A stretch of 33,257 nucleotides of DNA, taken from positions 1-33,257 of the forward strand of contig ARQU01000015.1 in assembly GCA_000384615.1 (NCBI GenBank). Reading direction: 5' to 3'. Origin of the DNA: an alpha proteobacterium SCGC AAA536-G10 (lineage in GTDB: Bacteria > Pseudomonadota > Alphaproteobacteria > Puniceispirillales > Marisalimonadaceae). Positions 24,817-32,617 of the stretch are shown in pieces. Each line of letters starts with the position of its first letter. Position 1 is the stretch's first letter. The position numbers were made by a program, and so were the translations under genes. The notes beneath the pieces are model-generated. The model did not search any database. It saw nothing but the letters and a program-made list of their open reading frames with translations, and was not told the origin of the DNA.

Positions 24817-25449
24817 TTAATTATCAAGTGACTCGATAATTTGCGTTATTGGTTTTGTTTCTTTGAATGATTCTCTATCTTTATGTATGTTCCAATATTT
24901 CAATAAATTTTTGTACTTATTTCTCCATTTAAATTGGGGAAATCTTAGGTCAAGATATTCCAGACAAGAAAATCCACTTACATCAGCAATATTAAAATGA
25001 TTACCAACAAAGTACATTTTTTCATCCAAGTGTTGTGAGAGATATTCAACTCCTTCAAATATTTTTTTCTCTTGTCTTCTAATCCAAGTTTTGCTTCTTA
25101 AAGCTACTGTTCTTGAATTTTCAAGGAATATTAAAACGACAGCATCACATATCCCGTCTGCCACGGTTTCAACTAACCGTGCAGAAATATTTTCTTTTAA
25201 GTCTTTAGGATAGAAGAGAGGTTTTGATTTATAGTAATCTAGATATTGAGCAATTACTTTACTATCAAACAATGGTTCAAGATTGTCATTAACCAGTATT
25301 GGGATTTTTCCTAGAGTATTAACCCCATCAGTAAGTGTCTCTGAATTCCATGGAACATCAATAATTTCTTCAAAATTTATATTTTTTTCACGGAATATTA
25401 CTCTTACTTTTCGTGCAAACGGACTGGGAGTGGCGATTATTATTTTCAT
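24817..25449 (-). CDS. glutathione S-transferase family protein
   Basis: A 210-residue cytosolic GST. The N-terminal thioredoxin-like domain begins IIIATPSPFARKVRVIFREKNINFEEI, with Ser at the catalytic position. A cis-proline LGKIPILV motif is near 47-54 and DSKVIAQYLDYY near 62-73. The C-terminal helical domain carries FNIADVSGFSCLEYLDLRF. It resembles the YibF/YfcG-type proteins without known substrates. ATG start; no operon partner. Confidence 0.9.
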   Translation of the reverse strand: MKIIIATPSPFARKVRVIFREKNINFEEIIDVPWNSETLTDGVNTLGKIPILVNDNLEPLFDSKVIAQYLDYYKSKPLFYPKDLKENISARLVETVADGICDAVVLIFLENSRTVALRSKTWIRRQEKKIFEGVEYLSQHLDEKMYFVGNHFNIADVSGFSCLEYLDLRFPQFKWRNKYKNLLKYWNIHKDRESFKETKPITQIIESLDN

Positions 25450-25563
25450 AACTCAGTCTATTCAAAATAAATATTAAAGGTAAAGATTATTTATATTATT
25501 AAATTTAAACATTTATAGAGATAATAATTTAAATTGTAAAAAGACTAAAATTATTTCAAAATT

Positions 25564-25587
25564 TTGAAGTGTAGCTTTTGACTTCAA
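25564..25587 (-). terminator. hairpin terminator candidate
   Basis: TTGAAGT and ACTTCAA form a perfect 7-bp stem with a 10-base loop. It lies 45 bases past the stop of the TolA-C lipoprotein gene in its direction of transcription and is followed on that strand by AAAATTTTG, with a second T run on plus. It may work in both directions. Strength is modest because of the AT content. Confidence 0.4.
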
Positions 25588-25631
25588 GATTTTTAAATAA
25601 TAAAACTTATTTACTTCATAAAGGGAAGTTT

Positions 25632-26480
25632 TTATTTTTCTAATATGAATTTGGGATCAAATTTCATTATAAAGTTTTTAAATAATTTAATTTTATTATT
25701 TGGAATTGGCAAATATAAACAATTTAAAGCTGCTTTATTAGCAATATCTGCAATGATTTTATATTCAGCATCGTTTTCATATTTTTTTCGATCTAAAATG
25801 CTTGTACTATTTATTAACCCGTCATTATTAACAAAAATTTGAAGAGAAACTGTAGGATGATTTTTTAAATTATTTATAGATGGAAAGTTTAATTTAAAAC
25901 ATTTATTCATATGAACTTGTACAATATTTTTTAAATTTCTTAATTCAAAATTTGGTACATCTTTTAATTCATTCAAAATATTTTTTATATTTTTTATCGA
26001 TATATAGCTAGTTTCAGAACTTTGGCAATCATAAGTATGTTTTGGACTTGTTTGTTCGCCTGATTTTGTATTCTCAAAATTATAAAACCATCCATTACCA
26101 GAAGGATGAATTATTATTTGATAATTATTGTATTTTTCTCCTCCCCAATCCCAGTAATGTTGAACACCTTTACGAGAATATATAGCAAGTTTTTTTTCTT
26201 TTGTATCATTTAACAAAGACATTCCAATTTTACTATTTTGGTCAATTTTTCGAAATTCTGGGAAATATCCAACTGTATAGGCAAGATGTTTATATTTATT
26301 CAACCAATGGGATTTATAACATTTCCATTGAACAAATTTATATTCAATAATATCTTTTTTTATTTCATTTTGAGATACACCTACTTTTGTCTCTATCACA
26401 GGAAAACCATTATTTTTTTGAGTTGTTACACAACTACTTAATAAATTAAATAAAAAAAATATTACAAAAAATTTATTCAT
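25632..26480 (-). CDS. lipoprotein with TolA-like C-terminal domain
   Basis: A 282-residue exported protein. The lipobox LLSSC ends at about residue 17, so it is probably lipid-anchored. Residues about 30-160 are unrecognised, with an aromatic-rich centre (HYWDWGGEKYNNYQIIIHPSGNGW). Residues about 195-282 resemble the periplasmic TolA C-terminal domain: a C-x-L opening (NKCFKLNFPS), a VSLQIFVNNDGLI strand, an AALNCLYLPIP segment and a final MKFDPKFIL. TolA itself has an N-terminal membrane helix and a long helical domain, both absent here. It may interact with a Tol/colicin-type partner. Confidence 0.65.
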   Translation of the reverse strand: MNKFFVIFFLFNLLSSCVTTQKNNGFPVIETKVGVSQNEIKKDIIEYKFVQWKCYKSHWLNKYKHLAYTVGYFPEFRKIDQNSKIGMSLLNDTKEKKLAIYSRKGVQHYWDWGGEKYNNYQIIIHPSGNGWFYNFENTKSGEQTSPKHTYDCQSSETSYISIKNIKNILNELKDVPNFELRNLKNIVQVHMNKCFKLNFPSINNLKNHPTVSLQIFVNNDGLINSTSILDRKKYENDAEYKIIADIANKAALNCLYLPIPNNKIKLFKNFIMKFDPKFILEK

Positions 26481-26597
26481 TTTTAAATCTTAACGAAAAA
26501 TGTATTAAAATAACAACAATGTTTAATAATTAAACATGTTAAATGCTTTTATTTAATGTAAAAATATTCTAGTATTGATTTGAGATAAGGATATATC

Positions 26598-26948
26598 GTG
26601 CAAAAATCAATCTATGATAATTGGAATATTGTTATGAACCATAACAAAAATCCTCTAAAAAATATTCCAGACACAAATACAAGACATATGATTATGCAGG
26701 TTTTAGCATGGATGTGGTGTATTATTTTTTCAATGTATTTTACTAGTATGTGGATATTTGGAATAACAACAATTGCACATATACTTTTATTAAGTGCAAT
26801 TGCTATCACGGTAGCTACTTTTGAAACTGCTAAGAGAAAACCAAGGTATTTTGGAAATTATTATACACCTAGTCGAAGCCGTGCAATATATGTTGATGGA
26901 AAAAGAATAGAGTTAGATCCTAATGATAGAGGTGGAGAGCATGAATAA
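26598..26948 (+). CDS. hypothetical membrane protein with basic/acidic tail
   Basis: A 116-residue protein starting with GTG after a TAAGGAT site. It has two hydrophobic helices (VLAWMWCIIFSMYFTSMWIFGITT and HILLLSAIAITVATF) followed by a conserved-looking, non-hydrophobic 45-residue tail, rich in Arg, Tyr and Pro (KPRYFGNYYTPSRSRAIYVDGKRIELDP). The tail suggests a structured cytoplasmic extension. No family recognised. Confidence 0.65.
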   Translation: MQKSIYDNWNIVMNHNKNPLKNIPDTNTRHMIMQVLAWMWCIIFSMYFTSMWIFGITTIAHILLLSAIAITVATFETAKRKPRYFGNYYTPSRSRAIYVDGKRIELDPNDRGGEHE

Positions 26949-27038
26949 TATTTTCAAATTGGAATATTTCTATCTTGATAATGTCTAAGCTTGTTAATTA
27001 ATATTGATAATTCTTAAAAAATATTATATGTATAATTT

Positions 27039-27185
27039 ATGTGTATTGGTTCTTCATCAAGTTTTTTATCAACTTTTCTTTTAGCGCTTTCATGCTTTAT
27101 TGCTATTTGGAATTATACTAAAATTAAAAATTACATATCAAATATCATCTTTAAGTTCATTCCGAAAAAGTCAAATATTCAATAA
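27039..27185 (+). CDS. possible 48-residue small membrane protein
   Basis: A frame beginning MCIGSSSSFLSTFLLALSCF has one clear helix to about residue 27 and a Lys/Asn-rich tail. It ends 15 bases before the next gene on the same strand. It starts with ATG but has no clear ribosome site. It may be a small membrane protein. Confidence 0.3.
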   Translation: MCIGSSSSFLSTFLLALSCFIAIWNYTKIKNYISNIIFKFIPKKSNIQ

Positions 27186-27200
27186 TCTTAAATTAATTAA

Positions 27201-27449
27201 ATGTTTAAAATTATTATTTTTTTAACTATTACGTTTACTGTTTGTTTTTTATTATTTAACTTAATAAAAATTAATAAAAAACATGAATCTTTAAAATATA
27301 TAATTCCAATATCTCTAACATTAATAATTTTTGGTATAATCTTTATTATTTTACCGAGATTAGGAATAAATCCGTTTAATTTAATTCAAACTTTGATTTC
27401 TAAGATAATTCCTTTATTTACTATGCTTAGAGGCATTACCATCAATTAG
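27201..27449 (+). CDS. small membrane protein
   Basis: An 82-residue protein with at least three hydrophobic segments: FKIIIFLTITFTVCFLLFNLI, then YIIPISLTLIIFGIIFIILP, then LISKIIPLFTMLRGI. A basic loop KINKKHESLKY separates the first two. No family recognised. A TAGAGT/ACTCTA inverted repeat at the stop codon (27447-27468) may serve as a weak terminator. Confidence 0.5.
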   Translation: MFKIIIFLTITFTVCFLLFNLIKINKKHESLKYIIPISLTLIIFGIIFIILPRLGINPFNLIQTLISKIIPLFTMLRGITIN

Positions 27450-27545
27450 AGTAAAGAGATTAACTCTAGTAAGTTTTAAGAGGTGGATGGTTTGTATGTG
27501 ATTTGAGATTATGGTAGTTATTAAATTAGGTTTTCATTTTGGTTA

Positions 27546-27941
27546 TTATGGAGTGGGCGTCCCTAAATTATGCCTAAATTGAATACCCCATTCACCTTTT
27601 GAATAGACAGCAATCCATATTACCTGAATAACAAGATCTGTAATTCCTGATTTATTTATTCTTCTCATTATTAGTTTATAAACAACTGATGAATTAGAAC
27701 GTGCCACTTCTTCAATTTTGTCCATGTCTGTATGCGACCAATTTTGTTCTGTTTCCTTAATTATATTCCATGGCATTTTATAATTAATCTTATAATCTTC
27801 TTTATCTTTAATTGTTATCGAAACACCATTATAATTCTGATATGTAAATGGAAACTTGACAGTATCAAGATAACCCGTTTCATCTTGAGAATTGATCACT
27901 TCATGATGTTTATAAACTATATTTTCCGAAGTATTATGCAT
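27546..27941 (-). CDS. NTF2/SnoaL-like domain protein
   Basis: A 131-residue protein. The layout FPFTYQNYNGVSITI, then WNIIKETEQNWSHTDMDKIEEVARSN, then strands VVYKLIMRRIN, VIQVIWIAVY and GEWGIQFRH is that of a cone-shaped NTF2-like fold, seen in many alphaproteobacterial SnoaL-type hypotheticals. No catalytic pair can be named. It follows the MORN gene in the same direction, 39 bases downstream. Confidence 0.6.
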   Translation of the reverse strand: MHNTSENIVYKHHEVINSQDETGYLDTVKFPFTYQNYNGVSITIKDKEDYKINYKMPWNIIKETEQNWSHTDMDKIEEVARSNSSVVYKLIMRRINKSGITDLVIQVIWIAVYSKGEWGIQFRHNLGTPTP

Positions 27942-27980
27942 AAAAACTTCTTTCAGAATACTATCTTGATGTTTTAATTA

Positions 27981-28562
27981 TTAGGTTTTACTAATGACTT
28001 TTTCATCATTTTTATATATTCCAGAATGTTCTTCAAGGATATTTCCTGATATTGAATAATATTCCCAAAGACCATTCTTTTTTCCATTTTCAAAATTACC
28101 TTTGTATTCTAATTGACCGTTGTAATAGTAAGCAATCCAAAGCCCCACTTTTTTACCATTCACGAAATTACCTTTGTAATTAACCTCACCATTTTCAAAA
28201 AAACGTATCCAAGGACCTTCTTCAAGGTCATTTTGGTATTTACCTTTTTCTATTAACATTCCTTTATTATTGTAGGTAACCCATGCACCATCTTTTCTTC
28301 CCATATTATAATTTGAAAAAGAAAACAACTGTCCATTTTCATAATAACGAACCCATGTTCCCTCTTTTTTACCATTCTTAAAGAGACCTTTAATATCTCC
28401 ATCAACTTTTCCACTGAAAGGAACATCAGAGAATTTCTTATAGTAGTTTCCATCTCTCCAAATTAAATCACCCATTGTCTCACTCCAAACAATAGAAGTA
28501 GATAAGCAAAGGAGAATTGTAAGTCCTAAAAATAAAAAGAAGTTTTTATAAACGTCCATCAT
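27981..28562 (-). CDS. MORN-repeat protein (YwqK-type)
   Basis: A 193-residue exported protein with a signal peptide to about residue 28 (hydrophobic LFLGLTILLCLSTSIV). About six MORN-2 type repeats of 22-24 residues follow, from 48 on, each of the form (F/Y)xNGxxxGxWxxYYxNGQL. Such repeats build extended beta sheets; they occur in membrane-associated proteins and in the YwqK antitoxin family. It is preceded by an AAAGGG site, and a second Met directly follows the first. It lies 18 bases after the frameshifted pseudogene, in the same orientation. Confidence 0.85.
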   Translation of the reverse strand: MMDVYKNFFLFLGLTILLCLSTSIVWSETMGDLIWRDGNYYKKFSDVPFSGKVDGDIKGLFKNGKKEGTWVRYYENGQLFSFSNYNMGRKDGAWVTYNNKGMLIEKGKYQNDLEEGPWIRFFENGEVNYKGNFVNGKKVGLWIAYYYNGQLEYKGNFENGKKNGLWEYYSISGNILEEHSGIYKNDEKVISKT

Positions 28563-28580
28563 TTTTTGAACCCTTTAAAC

Positions 28581-29115
28581 TCATCTAATTTTCCCTAACA
28601 TAGTTTCATCATTAATATAAATTTTACCTGTTAATGAGCCATCAATATATTCTATTAATTGTAGACTACCTTCTACAATTTTACAATTCCACTTAACCAA
28701 TATTCTACCTAATTAGTCCCTATTATAATAATGCTACCCTTTTCAATTTTATTATTTAATTTATAGTAGAATTGTTCTTGTAAATAATTTTCAGCGAATG
28801 CGAAATTCAATCTAACATCTTGCTCATTCCTATAAAAAGTTCCTTGATGTATAGTCAAATTTCTTTTCCAAATTAATAATTGGAAGGGTTTTTAATTTGT
28901 AAGATTTTATTTCAGATATTCATCCAAAAACAACTATTTTATCTTTGTTAAAATATTTAGCAAAACATAAAATTGATAAAAAAACGATAAATCAATAGTC
29001 CTTCTAAAATTGCTTTGAAGAAAAATATCCATGTAATACCATGATTGGAAACTTCTAGTTTTTCTTTCCACCAATTTATTCATCTTTTTCCCCAGTTAGA
29101 ATAATTTTTTATCAT
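28581..29115 (-). pseudogene. multiply frameshifted gene for a membrane-anchored protein
   Basis: Conceptual translation on the minus strand gives one protein across four frames. It begins MIKNYSNWGKR at 29115 and meets an in-frame TGA. It continues INWWKEKLEVSNHGITWIF with a hydrophobic helix, then shifts to AKYFNKDKIVVFG, TGA, ISEIKSYKLKTLPIINLEK. It then shifts to HQGTFYRNEQDVRLNFAF...KIEKGSIIIIG and finally to RILVKWNCKIVEGSLQLIEY...LGKIR with TGA at 28581. Three frame changes and two stops mean it is dead. The parent looks like a protein of about 165-170 residues with an N-terminal membrane helix; I know no family. It is upstream of, and in line with, the MORN gene. Confidence 0.7.
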
Positions 29116-29192
29116 AAATTTACCTTAGTTATAGAATATATTAATTAAATTAATAAATTGTTTAATGTTTTTTATTTCAAAATATTATTAGT

Positions 29193-29447
29193 TTATATGT
29201 ATTTAGACCACATTTCTGCAATGAAAAAGTATGTCGCATAACAGTATAAACAGCATATACAAAATTTTAATATCTTATTCATAGAATCATCTGAGGTATA
29301 TGCCCATTGATGAAATTTTTTATCTTTTGTTCTTTTCTCATTTTTTCTTTTGTTCCATAACAATAGCCAGTATGGAATATTAAGAATTACATAAAAAGAA
29401 AGTACAATCGTAAGAAGACCTAAACCTAATATTATACCAGTACTCAT
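29193..29447 (-). CDS. small membrane protein with two helices
   Basis: An 84-residue protein with helices IILGLGLLTIVLSFYVILNIPYWLLLW and ILKFCICCLYCYATYFFIAEMW. They are joined by a charged loop (KRKNEKRTKDKKFHQWAYTSDD), which is probably cytoplasmic by the positive-inside rule. There are three cysteines at the second helix. No family recognised. ATG start. Confidence 0.55.
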   Translation of the reverse strand: MSTGIILGLGLLTIVLSFYVILNIPYWLLLWNKRKNEKRTKDKKFHQWAYTSDDSMNKILKFCICCLYCYATYFFIAEMWSKYI

Positions 29448-29842
29448 TTTCTACAATTACCTATAATTAATACTTCAAACTTTTTATATATCAACCCGAT
29501 ATGATATTGTTGGTAAAAACATTATTAACTATTCAAATAAAATTAATTCTATTTTGTTAAATTTATTATTTTATCTATTTTATTTTTTAAGGGAACAATA
29601 CATTGATCACTATCACAACTGCAACAATCATCAACAATTTTATTTCAAGTCAAATATTGAAATAAAATTATATATGTAAAACCTTTTAAACTTATTCAAT
29701 ATGGGCAAGAAAGAGTAAAATTTATTAAAAATAATAATAAAAAATAAAAAAAACAAAATTACCACTAAGCAACTATTAAAACTTTTTTTCATTAATTCAA
29801 TTATTTTATTAGTTTTTTTTACTTAAAGAAGATATCACTCAC
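29448..29842. other. 395-base interval with a 12-bp inverted repeat
   Basis: There is no confident gene. A perfect dyad AATTTTATTTCA / TGAAATAAAATT (29636-29669, 10-base loop) may be a hairpin, a terminator-like element or a binding site. A 12-residue frame ending TISYRVDI (29484-29522, minus) is too short to call. Base use changes sharply to the less AT-rich cluster at 29843. Confidence 0.4.
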
Positions 29843-30418
29843 TTATTTATAAGAAATTGCGTCATATATTTCTCCGTTATAGAATGGATGTCTTGTCGAC
29901 AATGCCTTAAAAATAGAGTTTTGTGATGTAAAATCAACACCGTTAAATGTCTTAAAAAATGCTTCTAATGATTGCTGCTCGTGTTGCAATACAGATATAT
30001 CACTATTAGCATACGTGCTTACCCCAAACACCTTAACTGCAACGTGACCATTAAAAATCAAATTAAAGATAATTTTTGTTCGTTTTACGTGATAGTCAGA
30101 TGTGATGATATGCAGCTCTGTTACTTCAAGATTGGTTAAAAATTCTAAACAAAAAAAAGCATCGCCAACAGTATCTCTTGATTTTGTAAGAGATATTATT
30201 GATCCTCCATCAATTTTAGAGTGCTCTAAAATGTATCTTTTAACTACATCTGCTATTGGTGTAGAGCAATCTTCACGATAAGCCCATCCAAGTGTAATTA
30301 AACAACTATATCTATTTTTAGAAAATTTCTCTATTGCTAGCTTGACACGTGAAATCGATTCAATCTCGAGGTCACCATCTTTAGACATAAGGTGAGAAAG
30401 AACAACGAGTGACTTCAT
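29843..30418 (-). CDS. DUF218/YdcF-family protein
   Basis: A 191-residue protein of the DUF218 (YdcF/SanA/ElyC) family. It shows SLVVLSHLMS at the start, the GGSIISLTKSRDTVGDAFFCLEFL block with the conserved RDT near 80-86, and the SDYHVKRTKIIF motif near 106-117. There is no membrane helix, so it is probably cytoplasmic. The family is linked with envelope polysaccharide and vancomycin-sensitivity functions. Its start overlaps the PseI stop in ATGA, so the two are translationally coupled and it is likely part of the same sugar pathway. Confidence 0.82.
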   Translation of the reverse strand: MKSLVVLSHLMSKDGDLEIESISRVKLAIEKFSKNRYSCLITLGWAYREDCSTPIADVVKRYILEHSKIDGGSIISLTKSRDTVGDAFFCLEFLTNLEVTELHIITSDYHVKRTKIIFNLIFNGHVAVKVFGVSTYANSDISVLQHEQQSLEAFFKTFNGVDFTSQNSIFKALSTRHPFYNGEIYDAISYK

Positions 30419-31482
30419 CTAGTTTTTCTTAAATCAAAATGTTTAAGAGTAACTCGGTCGCCTCTTTTTGCTTTTAAAAGACATTTAGACCCAATTACTG
30501 AATCGTAATACTTTGCCTCCAATCCAAACCCGGGTCTAATTCTTCTAATAGATTTCTCGGTGATTAAATCTCCTTCATTAACGTCATCAACGAAGTATAA
30601 GGATCTACGAAAAACCTTATTATTCTCTTCAACTACGGACCTTTTGAATGCACTAGTTCCTAAGGCCGCAAAAGCCTGTTTTGTTTTGTTTACAAGCGAC
30701 TTCATTTCCTCCGGCTCAAGCGAAAAACTACTATCAACTCCTCCGTCTGACCTACCTAGGGTAAAATGTTTTTCAATAACCGTGGCACCCATTGATGTAG
30801 CTAACACACTTGCAAGATTACCTATCGTGTGATCGGAAAGACCAACTTGAATTTTAAACTCGTCTTTTAAGATTTGAATCATATTTAAGTTAGCTTCAGA
30901 TATAGAAACTGGATAGCTACTTATGCAATGAAATAATATAATACTGTCATTACCAACCGATTTTGCAGTTTCAATAGCGTCACCAATTTCACTAAGTGAT
31001 GCCATACCAGTCGACATTAATATTGGTTTAAACTTTTTTGCAATGTATTTTATTAGCGGAAGATCAACCAACTCGAAAGATGCCACCTTGAAAGCAGGAG
31101 TTCCAAGGTTATCTAAAAGATCAACTGCTGTTTCATCAAACGGAGACGAAAACAGAGTAACTTGGATTTCTTTTGCAAAGGAAAAAAGTTCCTCATGCCA
31201 CTCAAATGGAGTATAAGCTTCGCTATAAAGATCATATAAAGATCTTCCCTTCCACAGACCATCGTTGATATAAAAATCTGGGTTATTTGACTCAATAGTC
31301 ATTGTTTCTGGTGTGTAAGTCTGTATTTTTACTGCATCAACTCCCGCATTCTTAGCAGCAAGAATTGTCTTTTTAGCTCTAGCCATCGATCCATTATGAT
31401 TAGCAGATACTTCAGCAATAATGTAGGGAGGTAACTCGCTAGAAATTTTTCGAGAATTGATAACAAAGTTATTGTCAATCAT
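30415..31482 (-). CDS. pseI: pseudaminic acid synthase PseI-type (NeuB family)
   Basis: A 355-residue NeuB-family enzyme that condenses a 6-deoxy amino hexose with phosphoenolpyruvate to a nonulosonic acid. The N-terminal TIM barrel has PPYIIAEVSANHNGS, IQTYTPETMTI, the PseI-type LWKGRSLYDLYSEAYTPFEWH block, SSPFDETAVDLLDNLG and IEKHFTLGRS. The C-terminal antifreeze-like (SAF) domain from about 295 carries RRSLYFVDDVNEGDLI. The tyrosine-rich PseI block separates it from sialic and legionaminic acid synthases. It overlaps the formyltransferase upstream by 8 bases and the YdcF gene downstream by 4, giving a tight operon. Base composition is less AT-rich than its surroundings. Confidence 0.88.
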   Translation of the reverse strand: MIDNNFVINSRKISSELPPYIIAEVSANHNGSMARAKKTILAAKNAGVDAVKIQTYTPETMTIESNNPDFYINDGLWKGRSLYDLYSEAYTPFEWHEELFSFAKEIQVTLFSSPFDETAVDLLDNLGTPAFKVASFELVDLPLIKYIAKKFKPILMSTGMASLSEIGDAIETAKSVGNDSIILFHCISSYPVSISEANLNMIQILKDEFKIQVGLSDHTIGNLASVLATSMGATVIEKHFTLGRSDGGVDSSFSLEPEEMKSLVNKTKQAFAALGTSAFKRSVVEENNKVFRRSLYFVDDVNEGDLITEKSIRRIRPGFGLEAKYYDSVIGSKCLLKAKRGDRVTLKHFDLRKTR

Positions 31483-32083
31483 ATTTTAACCCTTCGTCAT
31501 CCAATCGAGCAAGTTCTTGAGAAATATTTGAGTTCCAACCAGAAAAATTTGAGGGTAGGTCTTTCACAAAATGATGTGTCCCATTCCCTCTTTGTTTTTT
31601 TGCAGTCCACGTATTATTTAGCAGAGATGGCAGAAATGCAAGAAACAGGCTCTCAATGTTCTCTATCAATACAGAGTATGTTTTTGCAAACGTGTCATCT
31701 GATTCATCGAAGTTGACGTATTTCTGCTTAACAATTGGGCCAGTATCAACATCACTATCAATTAAATGTATGGTGACCCCACTAGGTGTATTTTCATAAA
31801 AAGACCAAAAATTTGGATGAGCACCACGGTTATACGGTAAATATGAAATATGCAAATTAAAGATAGGGCAACCGAATCCGTCAATTATATTCTGTTTTAA
31901 GATGTGTCTATATCCATAACTAATTACCCAATCATACCCTTTTTTACCTTTAATTTTATCATCACTATGATCTACAACACAATTGTTAGCAACAAGAGCA
32001 TCAATCAACTTTGTTTGAGATTGGCTATAACCAAGAAATAAGACTTTTTTCTTTGGACTTTCCACTTCATTGATGTGTATCAT
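31475..32083 (-). CDS. formyltransferase family protein (sugar N-formyltransferase-like)
   Basis: A protein of about 202 residues related to methionyl-tRNA and sugar N-formyltransferases. The folate-dependent catalytic set is visible: IFNLHISYLPYNRGAHPNFW holds the Asn and His (N76 and H78 from the ATG used here), and the Asp is in LIDSDVDTGPI (D113). It lacks the C-terminal domain of Fmt. Beside pseI it most likely formylates an amino sugar in surface glycan synthesis. The ATG at 32083 is chosen because GGAAAA precedes it; a GTG at 32095 is in frame. Confidence 0.85.
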   Translation of the reverse strand: MIHINEVESPKKKVLFLGYSQSQTKLIDALVANNCVVDHSDDKIKGKKGYDWVISYGYRHILKQNIIDGFGCPIFNLHISYLPYNRGAHPNFWSFYENTPSGVTIHLIDSDVDTGPIVKQKYVNFDESDDTFAKTYSVLIENIESLFLAFLPSLLNNTWTAKKQRGNGTHHFVKDLPSNFSGWNSNISQELARLDDEGLKYD

Positions 32084-32084
32084 T

Positions 32085-32203
32085 TTATTTTCCACTTTTA
32101 GCTTTTCTGCCTTCAGCTAATGCACCATTCAATATTCCAGTAGTTAAGCCAAACTTTTACAAAAACGCTTAACTTTTTTGAGTGCATTAGCTAGCTCGTT
32201 CAT
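32085..32203 (-). pseudogene. frameshifted small phage-type gene
   Basis: Minus-strand ATG at 32203, MNELANALKKVKRFCKS, overlaps the end of the 122-residue gene in another frame. After KS the frame must shift by one base to give GLTTGILNGALAEGRKAK and a TAA at 32085. The joined product would be about 39 residues. The pattern (K-rich helix, GLT, ALAEGRK) recalls short proteins of marine podophages. The frameshift sits at AAAAGTTTGG. Its stop is 1 base from the formyltransferase ATG. It could be a sequencing error or programmed shift, but is more simply a decayed gene. Confidence 0.6.
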
Positions 32204-32555
32204 TCTTGTTAGCTTCAACCATCTGCAGCTGAGTTTCTTTCATTTCAGCTTTCAACTTATAATAAGATTTTTTTAACTTATCTTCACTTATATTAAACCA
32301 ACCTTTCACTCTTTTTTCATCTTCTGAAAAAGGACGTCCGTCAGATAATCTTGCTTTACTAATTTCTTTAATTTGAATTCTTAGCCTTTGTATAAAACTT
32401 TTAAGAGAATTAGAATCTTCATTAGTTTTTATCTCGTTATGAAATTTTTCACTATCATTAATTAGAATATCGTTTTTAGTTATTAAATCTTGGTTGGCTT
32501 CTTCTAAAACTTTGTCAATTGCATCAAAATCTATCGAAAAAAGATTGCTATTCAA
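32187..32555 (-). CDS. phage-type hypothetical protein (coiled-coil rich)
   Basis: A 122-residue soluble, strongly charged and mostly helical protein with coiled-coil character. The block ISKARLSDGRPFSEDEKRVKGWFN at about 66-89 resembles a phage protein family with an 'aR...kPf.eagravdg.f' motif. That family has no firm function. The start is TTG at 32555, backed by a perfect AGGAG 7 bases upstream. It heads the minus-strand cluster with the frameshifted gene, formyltransferase, pseI and ydcF-type genes. Phage origin is an inference from the motif. Confidence 0.6.
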   Translation of the reverse strand: MNSNLFSIDFDAIDKVLEEANQDLITKNDILINDSEKFHNEIKTNEDSNSLKSFIQRLRIQIKEISKARLSDGRPFSEDEKRVKGWFNISEDKLKKSYYKLKAEMKETQLQMVEANKNERAS

Positions 32556-32617
32556 TTACATACTCCTGATCACTATAACTTTAATTTCTATTTAAGATTT
32601 AGAATTATTCTTTCTTA

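Noticed and set aside
28930-29115. In-frame TGA codons as tryptophan (recoded genetic code)
   Set aside because: In the pseudogene the TGAs come with several frameshifts, and other genes here, such as pseI, the formyltransferase and the MATE gene, end in TGA. Ordinary decay explains it.
30560-30832. 90-residue plus-strand frame inside pseI
   Set aside because: It is antisense to conserved PseI motifs.
32115-32192. 11-bp inverted repeat AGCTAATGCAC / GTGCATTAGCT with a 56-base spacer
   Set aside because: The two arms encode parts of the phage-type small gene; the spacer is long for a hairpin and no element boundary or target duplication is visible.
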